NCBI GenBank assembly: GCA_004154925.1
Contig: QJNS01000161.1
Location: forward strand, 115,900-179,899
Origin: Monosporascus cannonballus
Taxonomy: Eukaryota; Ascomycota; Sordariomycetes; Xylariales
Length of the DNA: 64,000 nucleotides
Direction of reading: 5' to 3'
A model generated the notes under the pieces. The model was given only the letters and a program-made list of their open reading frames with translations. It ran no database searches and was not told the origin of the DNA. A program made the translations under genes and the position numbers. This document shows positions 1 through 13,800 of the stretch, one piece after another. Every line of letters starts with the position of its first letter. The stretch's first letter is position 1.

Positions 1-34
1 CGTATTTTTTCTTATTCTTATAATTTTTCGAAAA

Positions 35-222
35 TGTAAAAGGCTTCACCTAAGCGGTTTGCAATCAATTGCTAATAAGAGTTTATTTTCTAGCTAAAGA
101 GAAAAGAAAGAGAAGATAAAAATACAATTATATATATTCGCATATAAGGCGCTGCGTTAATGCTGCTTCGTACCGGCGTTTATCCGGTACTCTATAATAA
201 GGCTCTATATAGCGTTATTACA
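35..222 (-). repeat. 3' LTR of the Gypsy element
   Basis: This is the left copy of the long terminal repeat. It aligns without large gaps to 6787-6975, sharing the stretches around gctaataaga/gccaataaaa, gtttattttctagctaaa and catataaggcgc. Most differences are C-to-T or G-to-A, as RIP predicts. On the minus strand it starts TGTAATAACG and ends TTTTACA. Confidence 0.85.
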
Positions 223-3200
223 TTACCCTTTACCTTTCTCAAAAGGGGCTAACTTATCGCAGGATTAGTAATTGCGTTAATCTTTAACTTTTAATTGGTC
301 CGAAATTCGAAAATTTGTCGATTTTCGAATTAGGCTTAGCTTAGGTAATTAACTATGGGCTAATTATACGTTAAGTAGGTTTATATATAAAAACGCGTTT
401 ATATTTCCATTTATTTTAATTTTTTCTTTTTATAACAATAACTTAATTCGGTAAATTAGCTTTTATTAGCACTTATAATAACGTTTTTATACGTTATTCC
501 GTAACTGCTTCAAAATTAATTAATGCATTATAACGCTGCGAAAATACTCTGCAAAAAAAAACGTTTTTACGATTTCGGACCCTTTTGGTAAATTGGAATC
601 CTCCAAAGTTTTTCGTACGTTGCGTATTCGCGTTGTCTTAAACAAATATTCCGCCCATATTCGTAATATGCCTTACTTTATATAATTTATTTTGCTGAAA
701 ACCCAAATGCGTTTTATTTAAATTAATAAAATATGTAATTCGTTTATATGTTATTTATTTGCTATTTCTAAAGTGGTTATTATTGCAAGTAAAAAGGCGG
801 TCCGTTATTAGGTTTACGTTAATTATAATTATAAATATCTTAAAATAAGTATTTTTTTTATTTTTACTAATATATTTTTTAACGTAAATTTTACGCAGTT
901 TACGGATATTCCCGAATTTCGTTAAACGGTTAGTGTACTTTATAAAGCTGTTTTTAATTACGGTTATTAAAACCTTGGTAAATTGGTTTTTTTTATATAC
1001 CTTTTATATTGTTCTTTTGGCGTTAACCTTGATTTAATGGCTGTTTATATTTAAGAAAAAGCGGATATTAAAGTTTTATATTTACGTTTTAAATTTTTAT
1101 ATGTTATTTATTCCGAAATAAGTTTATGTTCTTAATTCTTGGTTTATACGTTACTTATACGTAAATTAAGCTGCCGGTTTTACCGGTTCCTCCGTTTAAC
1201 GTAATAAAGGATATATTAAATATAAAAATAACAAATTTCGTTACACAAATTTTTTGGCGATATTTTCGTATTTTTTCCGCGTTATTTATTAATATATGTT
1301 ATAAATTAAATTAATAATTGTTAATAATTATATAATTAACGTTTTCGAAAATGTGGTAATCGTCATTTAGGCGGCTAAAAAAAGTTTCGGTTTTGCTAAA
1401 ATTTAATATAAATAAGGCCAAATAATTACGTATTTTAGGTATATAGTTTTTAAATAATGATAACGTTATAAATCTATAAGATAAATCGTTAAATTTATAA
1501 ATTTTTAAAAAATAATTAAATAATTAAATAATTTCGTGGCCGGCGTATTATTCCTATAATTTTTAATTTTTTTCTAATATATTTTGTACGTAAATAACGG
1601 AAATGCTATTTTAGCCCTTATTTGCAAGCTATATAAGGCTATTTTTAAATAGTTTTCTTAAATTTCCTATACTGTTTACGTGCCGCCTAGCTGGTATTTT
1701 TAAGCTGGACTTTTATCTATCTGCTTTCGGGTAGTACGTTAAATTTAAGGTCCGTTATTAATAATTATATTGCCGTATTTTTTTTCGAATTGCTTTAAAG
1801 TTGCCGTATTTACAAATTTTTCGAATAACTTTTAAGTTGGTTTTGCGTAACCTAATTACTTTACTTAAATTTGGCGTATAAAGCTTTTTTTTACTTTTTT
1901 GGTTCGAGCTTAAAAGATATTTTCGATTTTAAATTCCGGTTCGTTATTTTCTTTTAGGATAATAATAAAAGATTACGTATTTATATTAATTTAGGACGGT
2001 AAAAAATTATGATTTATACGCTTTAATAAATTAACGTAAAAGCGGTTATGGATTTTTTTTATATATATTTAATTTAATAACGTAAAAATTAATTATTTTA
2101 ATTATTTAGTATTTGGCTTAAAGCTACCTTAGGTTTTTCGACGGCCAGGTGATAACGATATTTTTTAGGGATAATTAGATTTTGTTATTAACTTCGTATT
2201 TTTCGATAGGAAAACGACGTTTATTTATTGTTTTTTTCTAGGTCTACTGGGCTGCCGCTATCGTAACTTAGGCGAATTCCGTACTTTTTCGCAATTTTCG
2301 AACGAAATTTCTGCTTTTATATATAAATTTTTTTTAGTTGCCGAACTGTTATTTACTTAGGAAATCGGGTTAACGTAATATCCGTAAAGAAAGAAAAAAA
2401 AAAAATTTTATTAAGATTGTATTTTAATTATTAATTGCAAATATTACTTTTGGAAAAAACTTATTTTATTTTTATTGCGAATACGTTACGAAAGTTCGTA
2501 AATAAGTTAATATTTCTTAATTAGCCTTTTCCGTAATATTATTAAGTTTTAAATAGTATATGGTAAAAAGGCGTTATTTTATCCTTATTAATTTATAAAT
2601 TTTAATCCAGAATTTCCGTATTTAATGAATTCTTTTATTACTTATAATAGTTTTAAAGAAAATATGAAATTTTTAATATATTTTTATAAATATTTTCGTA
2701 AATATTTTTACGTTTATTATACGTATCATTTTTAGGATTATTATTTTAAATAATTAGTTTATTATAATTATTAAAAAATATAAGTTATATTTAAAAATAA
2801 TTGGTAAATTAGTTATGAAATCGATCGATAATTCGTTATGAAATTGTTCGGGAACCGGGAATAATTTTAATAACTTTTTTTTCTTATTTTTCTATACGTT
2901 TTTATAGCCGTATATGTCGTAATTCCTGCAGAATTACCTTATTATATGATATATATCCGGCCAGAAGAAGTTTTTTGAAAATATCGTTATTATAACTTTT
3001 TTGCTTAAATAGCGTATTATATAAAAATTGTAGGTATTTTATATTAAGGCCGTTTTAAATAACTTTTAATTTGGAATTTAAAAACGTTCTCGAAATTAAG
3101 GAAAACCCTTAATATTTAAAGTATATTCCGTAATTAATATTAATAATTTTAATTTCGCAGAAAAACTGCGTTCTTTTTTTATAATAGCCTTAATAATACG

Positions 3201-3939
3201 GTTATAATTTTTATTATATTTTAACGTTACGTTCTAAAGTTTTTAAAGGTTTTCGTAATACTGAAATACTTACGTTTTTCGAGGTAACTCGTTATTTTTA
3301 ATTTTAATATTATTAATTATTATTGCATTTTTGGCGTATTTTTAACGTTTTGTAAATAATATAAATAATTATTTATCCTTTATTAATTAAAATCTTTATA
3401 TAGTTTTCCGGTTATTGCTTTTTCTTATAAGCATATTTTATTTCTTATACGAAAATATATCGGCTTTAATATTTAAACGGCTAGTACGAAATTCGAAATA
3501 AAAGTGAAAACGGAATAATTCCTTTAATTATTTTATTTAACGTTCGTTTAACTTTTTAATAATTATAAAATATTTTAAATTTTTATAATTCGTAATAATT
3601 TTAAATATGGTTATTATGCTGTATAATTCCATATTTTATGCTTTTAAATAGTTTATTATTATTAGGAATTTCTTATTATATATTTCGTAATTAATTTTAA
3701 CGGGATTTAATGTTTTGAAATAATAAGTAACTAGGCGTAATACTTTTAATTTATTAACTTAAAATAAGTAATTTCTGTATATTACCCTTAAATAATTTAT
3801 TTTTAATATTATAAGTTTTTCGAGATCTTATTACGTTAAGATCGGTTCCGTTATAAAGGCGTTTTTAAAATGTTCGAACGATATTTTTTTTCTTTTAGCG
3901 GAATAAGATTTTTTTCCGGGTTAAGGCTATTAGCGGTAC

Positions 3940-4901
3940 CGATATATCTCGCATAATAGGTTATAAAATTGCGGTAAAAATTTGCGAACCTTAAAAAGTT
4001 TCGGATTCCTTTAAATGTTTTAAAAGCTTTTTACTTTTTAAACGCGCGTAATTTTTTAAGGTTTATTCGTATTCTTTTTCCAATATCTATAATAAATCCA
4101 AGATATTTTATTATCTTTATAGCGAATTCGTACTTAAAGATATTTAGATTTAAACCCGTTTCTTTTAAACGGCTTAAAACCTTTTTTACTTTTTATATAT
4201 AATTTTCCTTAGATCCGGAGAAAAAATAAGGATATCGTTTATATACGTTAAATAAAAAGTATTAAGGTACTTTTTTAAAACCCCGTTAACATATCATTAA
4301 AAAGTTACGGGAACCCTGTATAAGCCGAACGGTATTACTAACTATTCGTATAAACCGAAGCGTATTCGGAATACCGTTTTTTATTTATTTTTTTCCTTAA
4401 TCCTAATTTTATGAAACGTTATTCGGATATTTATTTTCGTAAATTATTTAACGTAAAAAAATAATTTTAAAATTTCCGAAATAAAAAGTAAAAAATAACG
4501 GTCTTTTTCGGTTATTATATTTAACGCCTAATAATCGTAATAAAAGCGTAACTTTTTTTCGAGTTTCTTTACAAATAAAACCGGAGCTTTTACGGGCGAA
4601 CTGCTTACGCGGATATACCTTTTATTTAAAAATTCCGTTAAAGTTTTTCTTAAGGCTAATAATTTCCCTTTAATTATATTATATGAAGGCCCTTATAATG
4701 CTGGTATTTTTTTCCTATTTCGTTTTTACGTAATAAAATCGTATAATTTACTTTAGGGCGGGATAAAGGTAAGGCATTACTTAATTTTTTGTCGAATAAC
4801 TTCCGAAACGCTTTTAACCTAAATAAAAGTTTTTCGTTAACCTTTATTTTTTTCTTAGGCGTTAACGCCTTGGTAATATCGGCTAAAATAACTAAAAACA
4901 A
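3940..4901 (-). pseudogene. Gypsy pol remnant (reverse transcriptase)
   Basis: Minus-strand translation gives a recognisable Ty3/Gypsy reverse transcriptase in its family order, interrupted by stops. From the N-terminal side come a stretch resembling the pre-RT 'LPPHRP' region (about 4740-4800, reading ALPLSRPKVNYTI), the segment matching 'PVLFVKK...LRFxxDY.ALN' (about 4520-4600), a YINDILIFS motif at about 4210-4245 in place of Y-x-D-D, and FANFYRNFI at about 3965-4000, the usual start of the connection region. The D-to-N change in the catalytic box and CAG/CAA-to-stop changes fit RIP. RNase H and integrase should lie at lower coordinates, but I could not read them with confidence. Confidence 0.8.
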
Positions 4902-6786
4902 TTAAATTTCTTATTTAATCCCTTTAATCTTTTTTTTTTTCGAAATTCCGCCTCAAAAACGGTAGCTAAAATTCTGTTCGCTTCGCAAATTATTTATACG
5001 TTATTTTTTTAGATTTCGTATTTTTTTTCGTAAACCCTTATACGACCTATTACCTTTACCGTCAAAAGGTATTTTTGCGTTATATATATAACGTCGTAAC
5101 GCTTTATTTAAAGCTTTTTTAAAATTAAAAGGTAATTAAAATTATTAATAATATATATAAATATCCTGGCTTTAAAACCGTCGATATTTATCTTTATATA
5201 TATTATTTCCTTAATTGTTTTCGCCGTTATCGGTTCCTTTTTCGAACCTTTTTTAATTTGCATAATTTTATTAAAATATGCAGCAACCGTAGCCGTTTTA
5301 CAAACGTTTTATTTATTAAAATAAAGTATTTATATTTTTAATTAATAAAAATTTCCATAAACGTTTTTTAATTAATATATATATTAATAATAAATACAGT
5401 GCCGTCTATATTTTATTTTGCGATTTTTATTTCGGCTTAAATTGTTTTTCGTTTCCGAACGCGCCGATATTTAGAAATTACTTTTTTTTTCGCTTTCAAA
5501 TTTCTACTTTTTGTTTTCGTACGTTCTTAACAAGTTAATCTTTTTTACGGTTTTTTTATTAATAAAAACGGACAGCGGTTTGCCCTATAATTAAAACGCC
5601 TATAATATAGGTAAAGGCCTTTCGCTTTACGGGCGTTCCGTTTTTTTTAAGTTATTTATTACGCGTATTATTTTGGCGTTAGGGGTAAAATTTGAGATTT
5701 TTACCTTTGCCGTTTTATTGTCGAAATACCCGTTATATTTATATCGCTATTTAAGTTATTTTCCGCTTGGTTATTACTATTTAATTAGATTACTAAAAAA
5801 ATTATTCGTTTTTTTTATTACGTTATTTTTTAAGACGTCCGGCGATTTCTATTACTTTATTTATTTATATGTTATAACTTTTAAAAAGGTTTATTAAAAT
5901 TAAAATTTAAGTTAATTTTGTATTTAATATTTCTTTTGAGAATATAAGTTTTATTTTCGTTAATTAAATAATCTTTTTCGTATTTATTAATATTTTTTCG
6001 AATAAGGAATAAAATAACGAAAATTTCGTATTATCGGTTTACTTTAAGTTTCGAAAACGTTCGGTTACCTTTTTTTTCTTATATCGATCATTATATTATT
6101 CGTATAATACCTAAAAAAAATTATCAGAATTATAAATATTATTTAAGCTTTTAGTAATATAATAAGTAATAACCGTACGTTATATATTAACTTTAAGCCT
6201 TTTATATATAACGTAAAATTGCTTACGAATTCTTTTTACGAAAATAACGTTTATTTCGAATTTATAAGTTATGGATACGTACTATCCGGGGAACTTCTTT
6301 TTTGTCCCGTCGAACTTTTCCGGCCAGGGCAACGGCTTCCGCTTAGCTTTTATTATTAATTCGGTTGTTCGAACCGTTTTTACGGAATAGCCTAATTACG
6401 TTTCCGATCGTTACTAGGTCGAGAAAAGGTTAATATTCGTAAGGGCTATCGCGTTCCGAATTTATAATTAAATAATAAGCTTTAATTAAATAATTAAGCC
6501 GTTTTTAAATTTTTTAGCTATTTATATTAGCTCTTTATTTGTCTTATATTACGCTTTTATATATTTACGGAATTAGGTTGCCTTTTTTTTTGCTTTTTTC
6601 GAACTGGTAATTTATGCGTTATTTTATAGCCGTTATTTAGCTTATTAGGGTTTTCGTTATAACGCTAAATACCTTTTGTAACTTTGGGTCGATAGGGGCC
6701 CCTTGCTGGGCCCCTTAAAGAACGTTCGAAAATCCTGATATCTGATCCCGAACGTCTTTTGCTTTGCTAAATAGTAAGCTAGAAAA

Positions 6787-6975
6787 TATATAAAAGGTTT
6801 TACCTAAGCGGTCTGTAATCAGTTGCCAATAAAAGTTTATTTTCTAGCTAAAAAGAAAAAAAATGAAAATGAAAATACAGCTATGTGTGTTCGCATATAA
6901 GGCGCCGCGTTAATGCTGCTTGGTATTGGCGTTTGTCCGGTGCTCTATAATAAGACTCTATATAGCCCTATCACA
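6787..6975 (-). repeat. 5' LTR of the Gypsy element
   Basis: This is the right copy of the long terminal repeat, starting TGTGATAGGG on the minus strand. Its internal border (about 6787) is uncertain by a few bases, because the copy has two extra bases there and the terminal CA has become TA. Since the element reads on the minus strand, this is the promoter-side LTR. Confidence 0.83.
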
Positions 6976-7280
6976 GAAAGCGATTATTAACCGAATATAA
7001 TATTTCGGATATATATATAACGCTTATTAAATTATTAATATATATTTTTATATAGCATTAAAAATTAAAATTAACAATTACAAAAATAATAACGAAAACA
7101 ATTAATTATTTCCGTTAAAAACGGCGCGTTTTCTGCGTTTTCCGCGTTTTCCGTATTATTACGATAATTTCTGATCGCGAAAAACGTTAAGTTTTATCAT
7201 GAAATTGCAAAACGATAATTACGGAGATCTAGGTCTATAACGTTATTAAGATATACAGCTAAAAAAACGGCTTTAGGCTA
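6976..7280. other. AT-rich spacer
   Basis: AT-rich RIP-like DNA between the right LTR and the GC-normal island. It has no open frame and no recognisable repeat. Confidence 0.6.
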
Positions 7281-7870
7281 AAGCAAAGCTCCTAACGTAA
7301 TCTATACGTTATTTATTAGCAGCTTTAGCACCTTAAGGGCTGCTAAAGTTGAAATGGGAGAAAATCAACATATTGATTAAATATAATTCGTCTAAGCCCG
7401 CTAAGAAAATCAGCAATTTTCAGTAGAAAAAAAGTGGAAATGCTAATATTGATGGACTCGAACGGTTTGCTGAAGATGATGTTGATTCCCCACAAATACG
7501 CGTTGTTGAAGTGTCCCGAACACGCCCTAAACAAGTGGGGCAGCGGGGGTTGAATAGTGTCAGATATAAGGGACATCAGTTGTGTGTGTATTGATAACTA
7601 GTTGCAAGTGCTCTAGAACGCGCACTGCACTTTAAAGTGATCTAGTCCCGGAATATATATGTTCCGATCAGAGGGAATCTTCCGTATATGGGGTGCTAGA
7701 GCACCCCCCTGCTAGCTGACAAATAGACTCCACAGACAAAGCGCCTTGAAACTTACCTCAGCTAGCTCAGGCCTCCCTGGCTCGTTTTCCCAATTTTTTC
7801 AAAGTTACTCAAGTACCGCTCCACAACGCTAAATATTAACCAATCAAATCCTAAATCCCCGTAACAAGTT
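7280..7870. other. GC-normal island with hairpins and a TIR-like end
   Basis: About 590 bp of ordinary base composition inside the AT-rich block. A 77-codon minus-strand frame (7343-7576) is not recognisable. The stretch 7529-7590 resembles the right terminal inverted repeat at 20361-20414: both have aaac(c)aagtggggc, then a G-rich gg-g-ggt stretch, then ...agttg...ta. Several hairpins follow, including one in ggaatatatatgttcc (about 7651-7666) and ggggtgct/agcacccc (about 7699-7716). It may be the end of a second, less RIPed DNA transposon related to the 18.6-kb element, or a fragment of one. No transposase can be read. Confidence 0.4.
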
Positions 7871-10800
7871 AACAAAGCCTAAGTTATAATTACGTAAAAA
7901 TGGTTTCGTTTAATATATTTGCTTTTTTAAAAAAACGAAAATCCGTAATAACTTAATAATAAAACGTTTTTTTATAAATATATATATATATATATATTAT
8001 TATTTTTGTTATAGCTTATTATTAATATTATTTTAATCCTAATTAGGATTTATTTATTATTTTTAAACCGTAATATATATAATAGTTACAATCCGAATCC
8101 ATTACGTAATTATTTTTTTTCAGAATACGATAAATCCGAATTTTCTTAATTTTACCGGTTTACGCCTTTAAAATAAAATATACGTACGCATATCTTAAAT
8201 TTCTGACATTAATATAAAAAAATTAATATAACGTTTAAAAATTTTATTCGTAATTAGGTTTTTTGCGAAAATTTAAGCCGAATTATTAATTCGATTATTC
8301 GGATTAATTAATTAATTAATGTTTTAAAAAAAACAAATACGCGAAAAGTTATTAATATGTAAAAGTTAATAAGAATTTTTGATTCCGGTTAATTAGGACC
8401 TTATTATACGTAAATATTATAATATATTATACGGAAAATTTATAATTTTCGCAAAAAAACTTAAATTTTATTATTTATTAAAAAAATATTATTCGAAATT
8501 AAAATAATCCATATTATTTTGGACAAAAGTTAATATTTTGTAAAAACGTTTATCCTTAATTAATTTAAACTTTTAAATTAAGTAATTATATATTTTAAAA
8601 AAATAATAATCATATAATACGAAATAAAAAATAAAGCGATTTCATAATAATAATAATCGGGATATTTTTATATATCTTTTTTTTATAATTTTAATTATTA
8701 TAATTAAAATAATTTCCAAAATTAACGGCAGTTATTTACCTTATTTATTAAGCAGGTTTTTATGATTTTCGGGTTTATTAAAAAATAATATCGATATATT
8801 AAAAATATTAAATATTTGCGAAAATTATTATACGTTAAATAAAAATATAATTCGGTTAACGAAAAAATTAAAATAACCGTATTAGTTTCTTTATAATTAT
8901 ATAATTTTAATTAAAATAAGTTATGTTTTATAATTAGATATAATAAGGCGATATTATATTTTAATACGATAATTTTAATATTTAAGATTATATTCGTAAT
9001 ATAACGTTTTAATACGGTATCGTTTTACAGAATATTATTATTACCTTTATCCATTATTATAACTGTATTTTTTTTAAAAAAAAGGTTAAAATAATCCATA
9101 TTCCGGCTTAATTAATATTATAAAATAAAATAATTTTATAAAAGGTTATAATAATATTTAATATCGCTTAATATTTTTTATTAATTTATAATTAATATTA
9201 TTTGGATTTTATTTTTATTATTTATTAATACGTTTTATAAATATAATAAATAATAATTTCTCGGTTTTTTTAAATTAAAATATATTTTATATAATAAATA
9301 TTATTCGATTTCGTTAAATATAATTAACGAAAATAAAAATATTATTAATAGTATTTATAATATTTATTAAAAAGTTTTTAAAAAATATATAAATTTAAAA
9401 AAAATAATTTTATCGGTTTTCGGAATATTTTTATTTTATTTATAAATATTAGAAAATAATTAGTGATATTCGGAAAATATAGGTTAATTAAGTTAAAACA
9501 GCCGATTTATACGATAAAAAACAATATTTTTTTAATTTTTACTTTGTTCCATATATAAATAAATTTTTAATTTATATTTATACGTATTTATTGGCCCAAT
9601 AATATAACCGAGATATTTAAAATATAAATAATTTTAAAAATAAATTATTAATTTTTAAATAAAATAACGTAATTATATTAAAAATTGCCGAAATTTTACT
9701 TTTTCGAAGTTTTTATCCTTTATATATATAATATTTACATATTTATTTTATTTTTATAAGAATTACGAATTCGGTACGAATTATTTATAATAAAAATATT
9801 TAGCGTATATGGAATTTCTCGGAATATCTCGACCGAAAATTTTTTTTCGAAAACCGAATTTACCGAATTTATGGAATATATATGTTTCCGGTTAACCGTT
9901 ACCGAATTTGAATTTATCGCGTATAACGTAATTTTTAAATATTTTGGTCGTACCGGATAAATAAAGGCAATATTATGAAATTTTAATTAAAATACGTTAA
10001 TAAATAAAGATTTTTTCGACGAAAATTTTTTATTATTATTTGCTAATAATATATTACCTAATAATATAAATAATTTAATAAATAATTCGTAAATATTTTA
10101 ATTTTTAATTCGGGAATATAATTTATTTATATTATTTTTTAAACAATAAGGTTTTAATTAAAACGTATCGAATAAAACCTTTTTATCAAATAATTATAAA
10201 ACCGGAAATAATTTTAATACGGCCGATATTTTATAAAATAATAATTTTATTAATTTTATTAAAAATAATAATTAATTATTAATCGATACCGTTTTTATTA
10301 ATAAAATATTTCGAAATTATTATTATTTTTTTAAAAAATATTTAAATTTATTTATACTTTTTATATATTATATAATATAATAACGTTAATTATATTAAGC
10401 AGTTAATAATAATATTATTATTTTTTAACGTTAATTAATTTAATTATTATAAAAAATATTTTATTTTGATTAGATATTACGTTTTATAATATTAAATTAA
10501 ATATTTATTATTTCTATTTTAATATTAAATTTAATTCCGATAAAATTTAAAAAAAAAATATAAAAAATATTTAATCAAAAAGGCAAATATTATAATTTAT
10601 AATTTGTTACCAAATTCCGCCGGTCGAAAAATAATATATATAATATTAATATTATTTTTTTCCGAAATTTGTTTTTAATTAAATACCGTATATTTTTATA
10701 ATGCGAATTTTATGCCCATTATACTTTTTTATAAAATAAACGTTACGTTATTCGGGATTTTCGTAATAAAATTTTTAAACGCATTTATTTTTTGTTTCGG

Positions 10801-13800
10801 AACTTTTAATTTATTAAAAGATATTTATTTTGGATTAAAAAAACTAATTAAGATTTTAAGGATATTTTGGCCGCAGGCCGTAAAATTATAAAAATTAAAT
10901 TTATTAATTTTAATAATATTATATTTATTATTAATAATGTAAATAAATTTAATTAATTAAATACGGTAAAAAACGAAAATTAATTTATTAATAATTTTAA
11001 TATAATTACTTAAAAAATTTTTAATATTAAATTTATTAAAAATAATTTGGTTCCGGATAACCGTAATATTTTATATACGGAAAAAAATTAAAATTTATAA
11101 TGCAAATTATCGATAACTTAATTAATAATTTTAATTAAAGTAATTTATAATTATTTTTGTTATCGTTAAATAAATAAAATAAAAATTTATTAAACGAAAA
11201 TAAATTATTAATATAATTTTTTATTTTTTTAGTATTTTAAATTTTTTTTATAAGTAATATAATATTTATATTATAATTTTAATATTAATACGATTTTGTT
11301 ATTTACGTAATTTTAATTAATTAATTTCGGAATTATTTTATATATTATTATAATTATTTAATCGTTATATTAACGTAATTTATTTATTTCCGGTAATAAA
11401 ACCGTAAAAAAAATTAATATTTTATAATATAATATGCGATATAATTATTAATAAAATTAATACAAATAATTAAATTTATAATTTACGTAATTTTAATTAA
11501 TTATATTCTGTTCAAATATTATATTTTTCGTAAGATTATATAAAAATATTATATGGCTTATAATTAAATATAACGTATAATTTTAAATTAATTTATATAT
11601 TTTATTTATAATTAATTTATTAATTAATATTTTTAAATATTTTTTAAGAATTTTTCCTATTATTTTACTTTTTTTTCGCGCGTTATTATAATTTATATAT
11701 TAATAATTTTTTTTATGTTTTCGGGTTTCAAAAATTTATTCGTCTTAGGTATAATATTTACGTTTAAAAATTTTTAAAAATTTTTATTCGGATTATATAA
11801 TAATGTTAAATATTTGGGAATTATATATAAATATTTTTTATTACGTTTTTATACGTAATTTATATATTTATTATTTATATAATTCCGTAAATTATAATAT
11901 ATATAAAATGATTATATAATATATATTTCTTAGTTAGGCGGCCCGGTTGATAAAATTATAAAAATTTTTTCGTATTATTTATATAATATCTAATTTATAT
12001 AACTTTTTTATTAAATTACGAAAACCGTAATTAATTTAAGATCCGTAATTAATTTAATAATTTAATAATTTATAAGGCCGGTATAATCCGTTATAACGTA
12101 AATTTTATTTTGCCGGTTATTATTATAAAAAATATTTCGAATAATATTAATAATATTTAATATTTATATAAATATTATATTTTTTCGTAATAAAAAATTT
12201 TATTTATAATATAAGTTTTTTATAATATTATTAAACTTATAAATATTTAATAATTATAAGATTTTTATAATTAATATATATTTATATTAATATTAAAACG
12301 TAAAATATTTATATTTTTTAAATTTTTAATTATATTAAAATAACTTTATAATATATATTTAATATTTGGAATCGGTTACGTATAATATATATTTTCCATA
12401 AAAAATATTTTATATTTTAAAATAACTAAATATTATTTAATTAATACGAAAATGTTTTAATTAGGATTACGTTATCGGTTTTATTTTTTTACAAATTATT
12501 TTAATATTAATTTTTATTATTTTTTAATCCGAGATTTTTTTATTTGTTTTTAAGGTTATTTTTTGGGGGTAAATTGTTTTTCGGGGATATTATTAATAAA
12601 TCTAATTTTTTTAACCGGGCGAACAGGGTTTTTGAATTTATTCGGGATATATTATCGCGAGTTATAACGGAAATTACTTTTATTATATCGGCAAGGAATT
12701 TATTTATTTTTATAATATTATAAAATATATAAAGATATTTATTATAATATAGATTTCAAATATTAAATAAAAAGAAAATTAATTAATAATTATTATATTA
12801 TAAATAATATAATTTTATATATTAAAATATAATCAATATTTGGAATTATAAAAAATTATAATTAACTAAATAATATTAATTATATATTTAATAATTATAA
12901 TAATTATAATATATATATATTTAATTAAAACAATTTTATGAATTATATTAAAAAATTTATAATAAAATATAAATTTCGTATAATTTATATATAGTTATTA
13001 AATTTTTTCCTTATATATTATTATTTTTTTATAAAAAAATAACGTTAATTTTTTTATTTGTATTTAATAACTTATATAAATTTAATAATTTATATATTTA
13101 TAATTATATAATTTTAAAATTTATATATATTTTAATTTTAATTATATATATTATTTTAAAATATTTTTATAACTTATTAATTATTCGTAAATTTTATTTA
13201 TATATTATAAATCCTTATATATTCCTTATTTATATTAATAATATATTCGGTAATTATTTAATATACCAATGTTATTTTATTTATTATATTTTATATTTTT
13301 TATTTATATTTTTAATTTTAATTAAGTTAAATTTATATTAATAAATTTTTAATATTATTAAATTTCTTAATTAATTATTTATTTATATATATTTAATATT
13401 ATATAATTATTATAATAGTATTACCGCCGTTTAATAAAGCAAAATACGGTAATCGTATTTAAAAAAATATATAACGATTTAACAAAAAATTAAAATATAT
13501 ATAAAAATTATAATAACATTAAGTTAATTTTTAATACGAATTATATTAATTATGGTATTATTTTCCGAATTTTATTTCTTATTATATATATTATTTTTTT
13601 AAATTTTACCTTAATTTATAAAATAAATTTTCCTTAAATTAAACGATTATTTGATAAAATCCTAATACCATAAGGTTTTTATAAAATAAATTTTATTATT
13701 ATATATTAAAAAATATAAATTATTTACCGGTATATATATATTAATATATAATTTACTTACGATAATTTTGGAATAATATTGAAATAAATATTCCGGGATT

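Larger units (their letters stand above)
35..6975 (-). mobile_element. RIP-degraded Ty3/Gypsy LTR retrotransposon
   Basis: Two copies of a ~188-bp sequence (35-222 and 6787-6975) bound a 6.9-kb AT-rich interval. Both read TG...CA or a RIP-altered form on the minus strand. The 5-base flanks are gaaaa (30-34) and gaaag (6976-6980), a probable 5-bp target duplication with one change. A purine-rich tract on the minus strand abuts the left LTR (about 223-240), as a polypurine tract should. In between, the minus strand carries decayed Gypsy-type reverse transcriptase. CpA is rare and TpA abundant, and reading frames are full of TAA/TAG, which indicates RIP inactivation. The element cannot be autonomous. 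The class is well supported; the exact termini are approximate. Confidence 0.85.

Noticed and set aside
5673..5897. 74-codon hydrophobic plus-strand frame
   Set aside because: Inside the RIPed Gypsy element on the opposite strand; Tyr/Phe/Leu bias is what AT-rich DNA gives.
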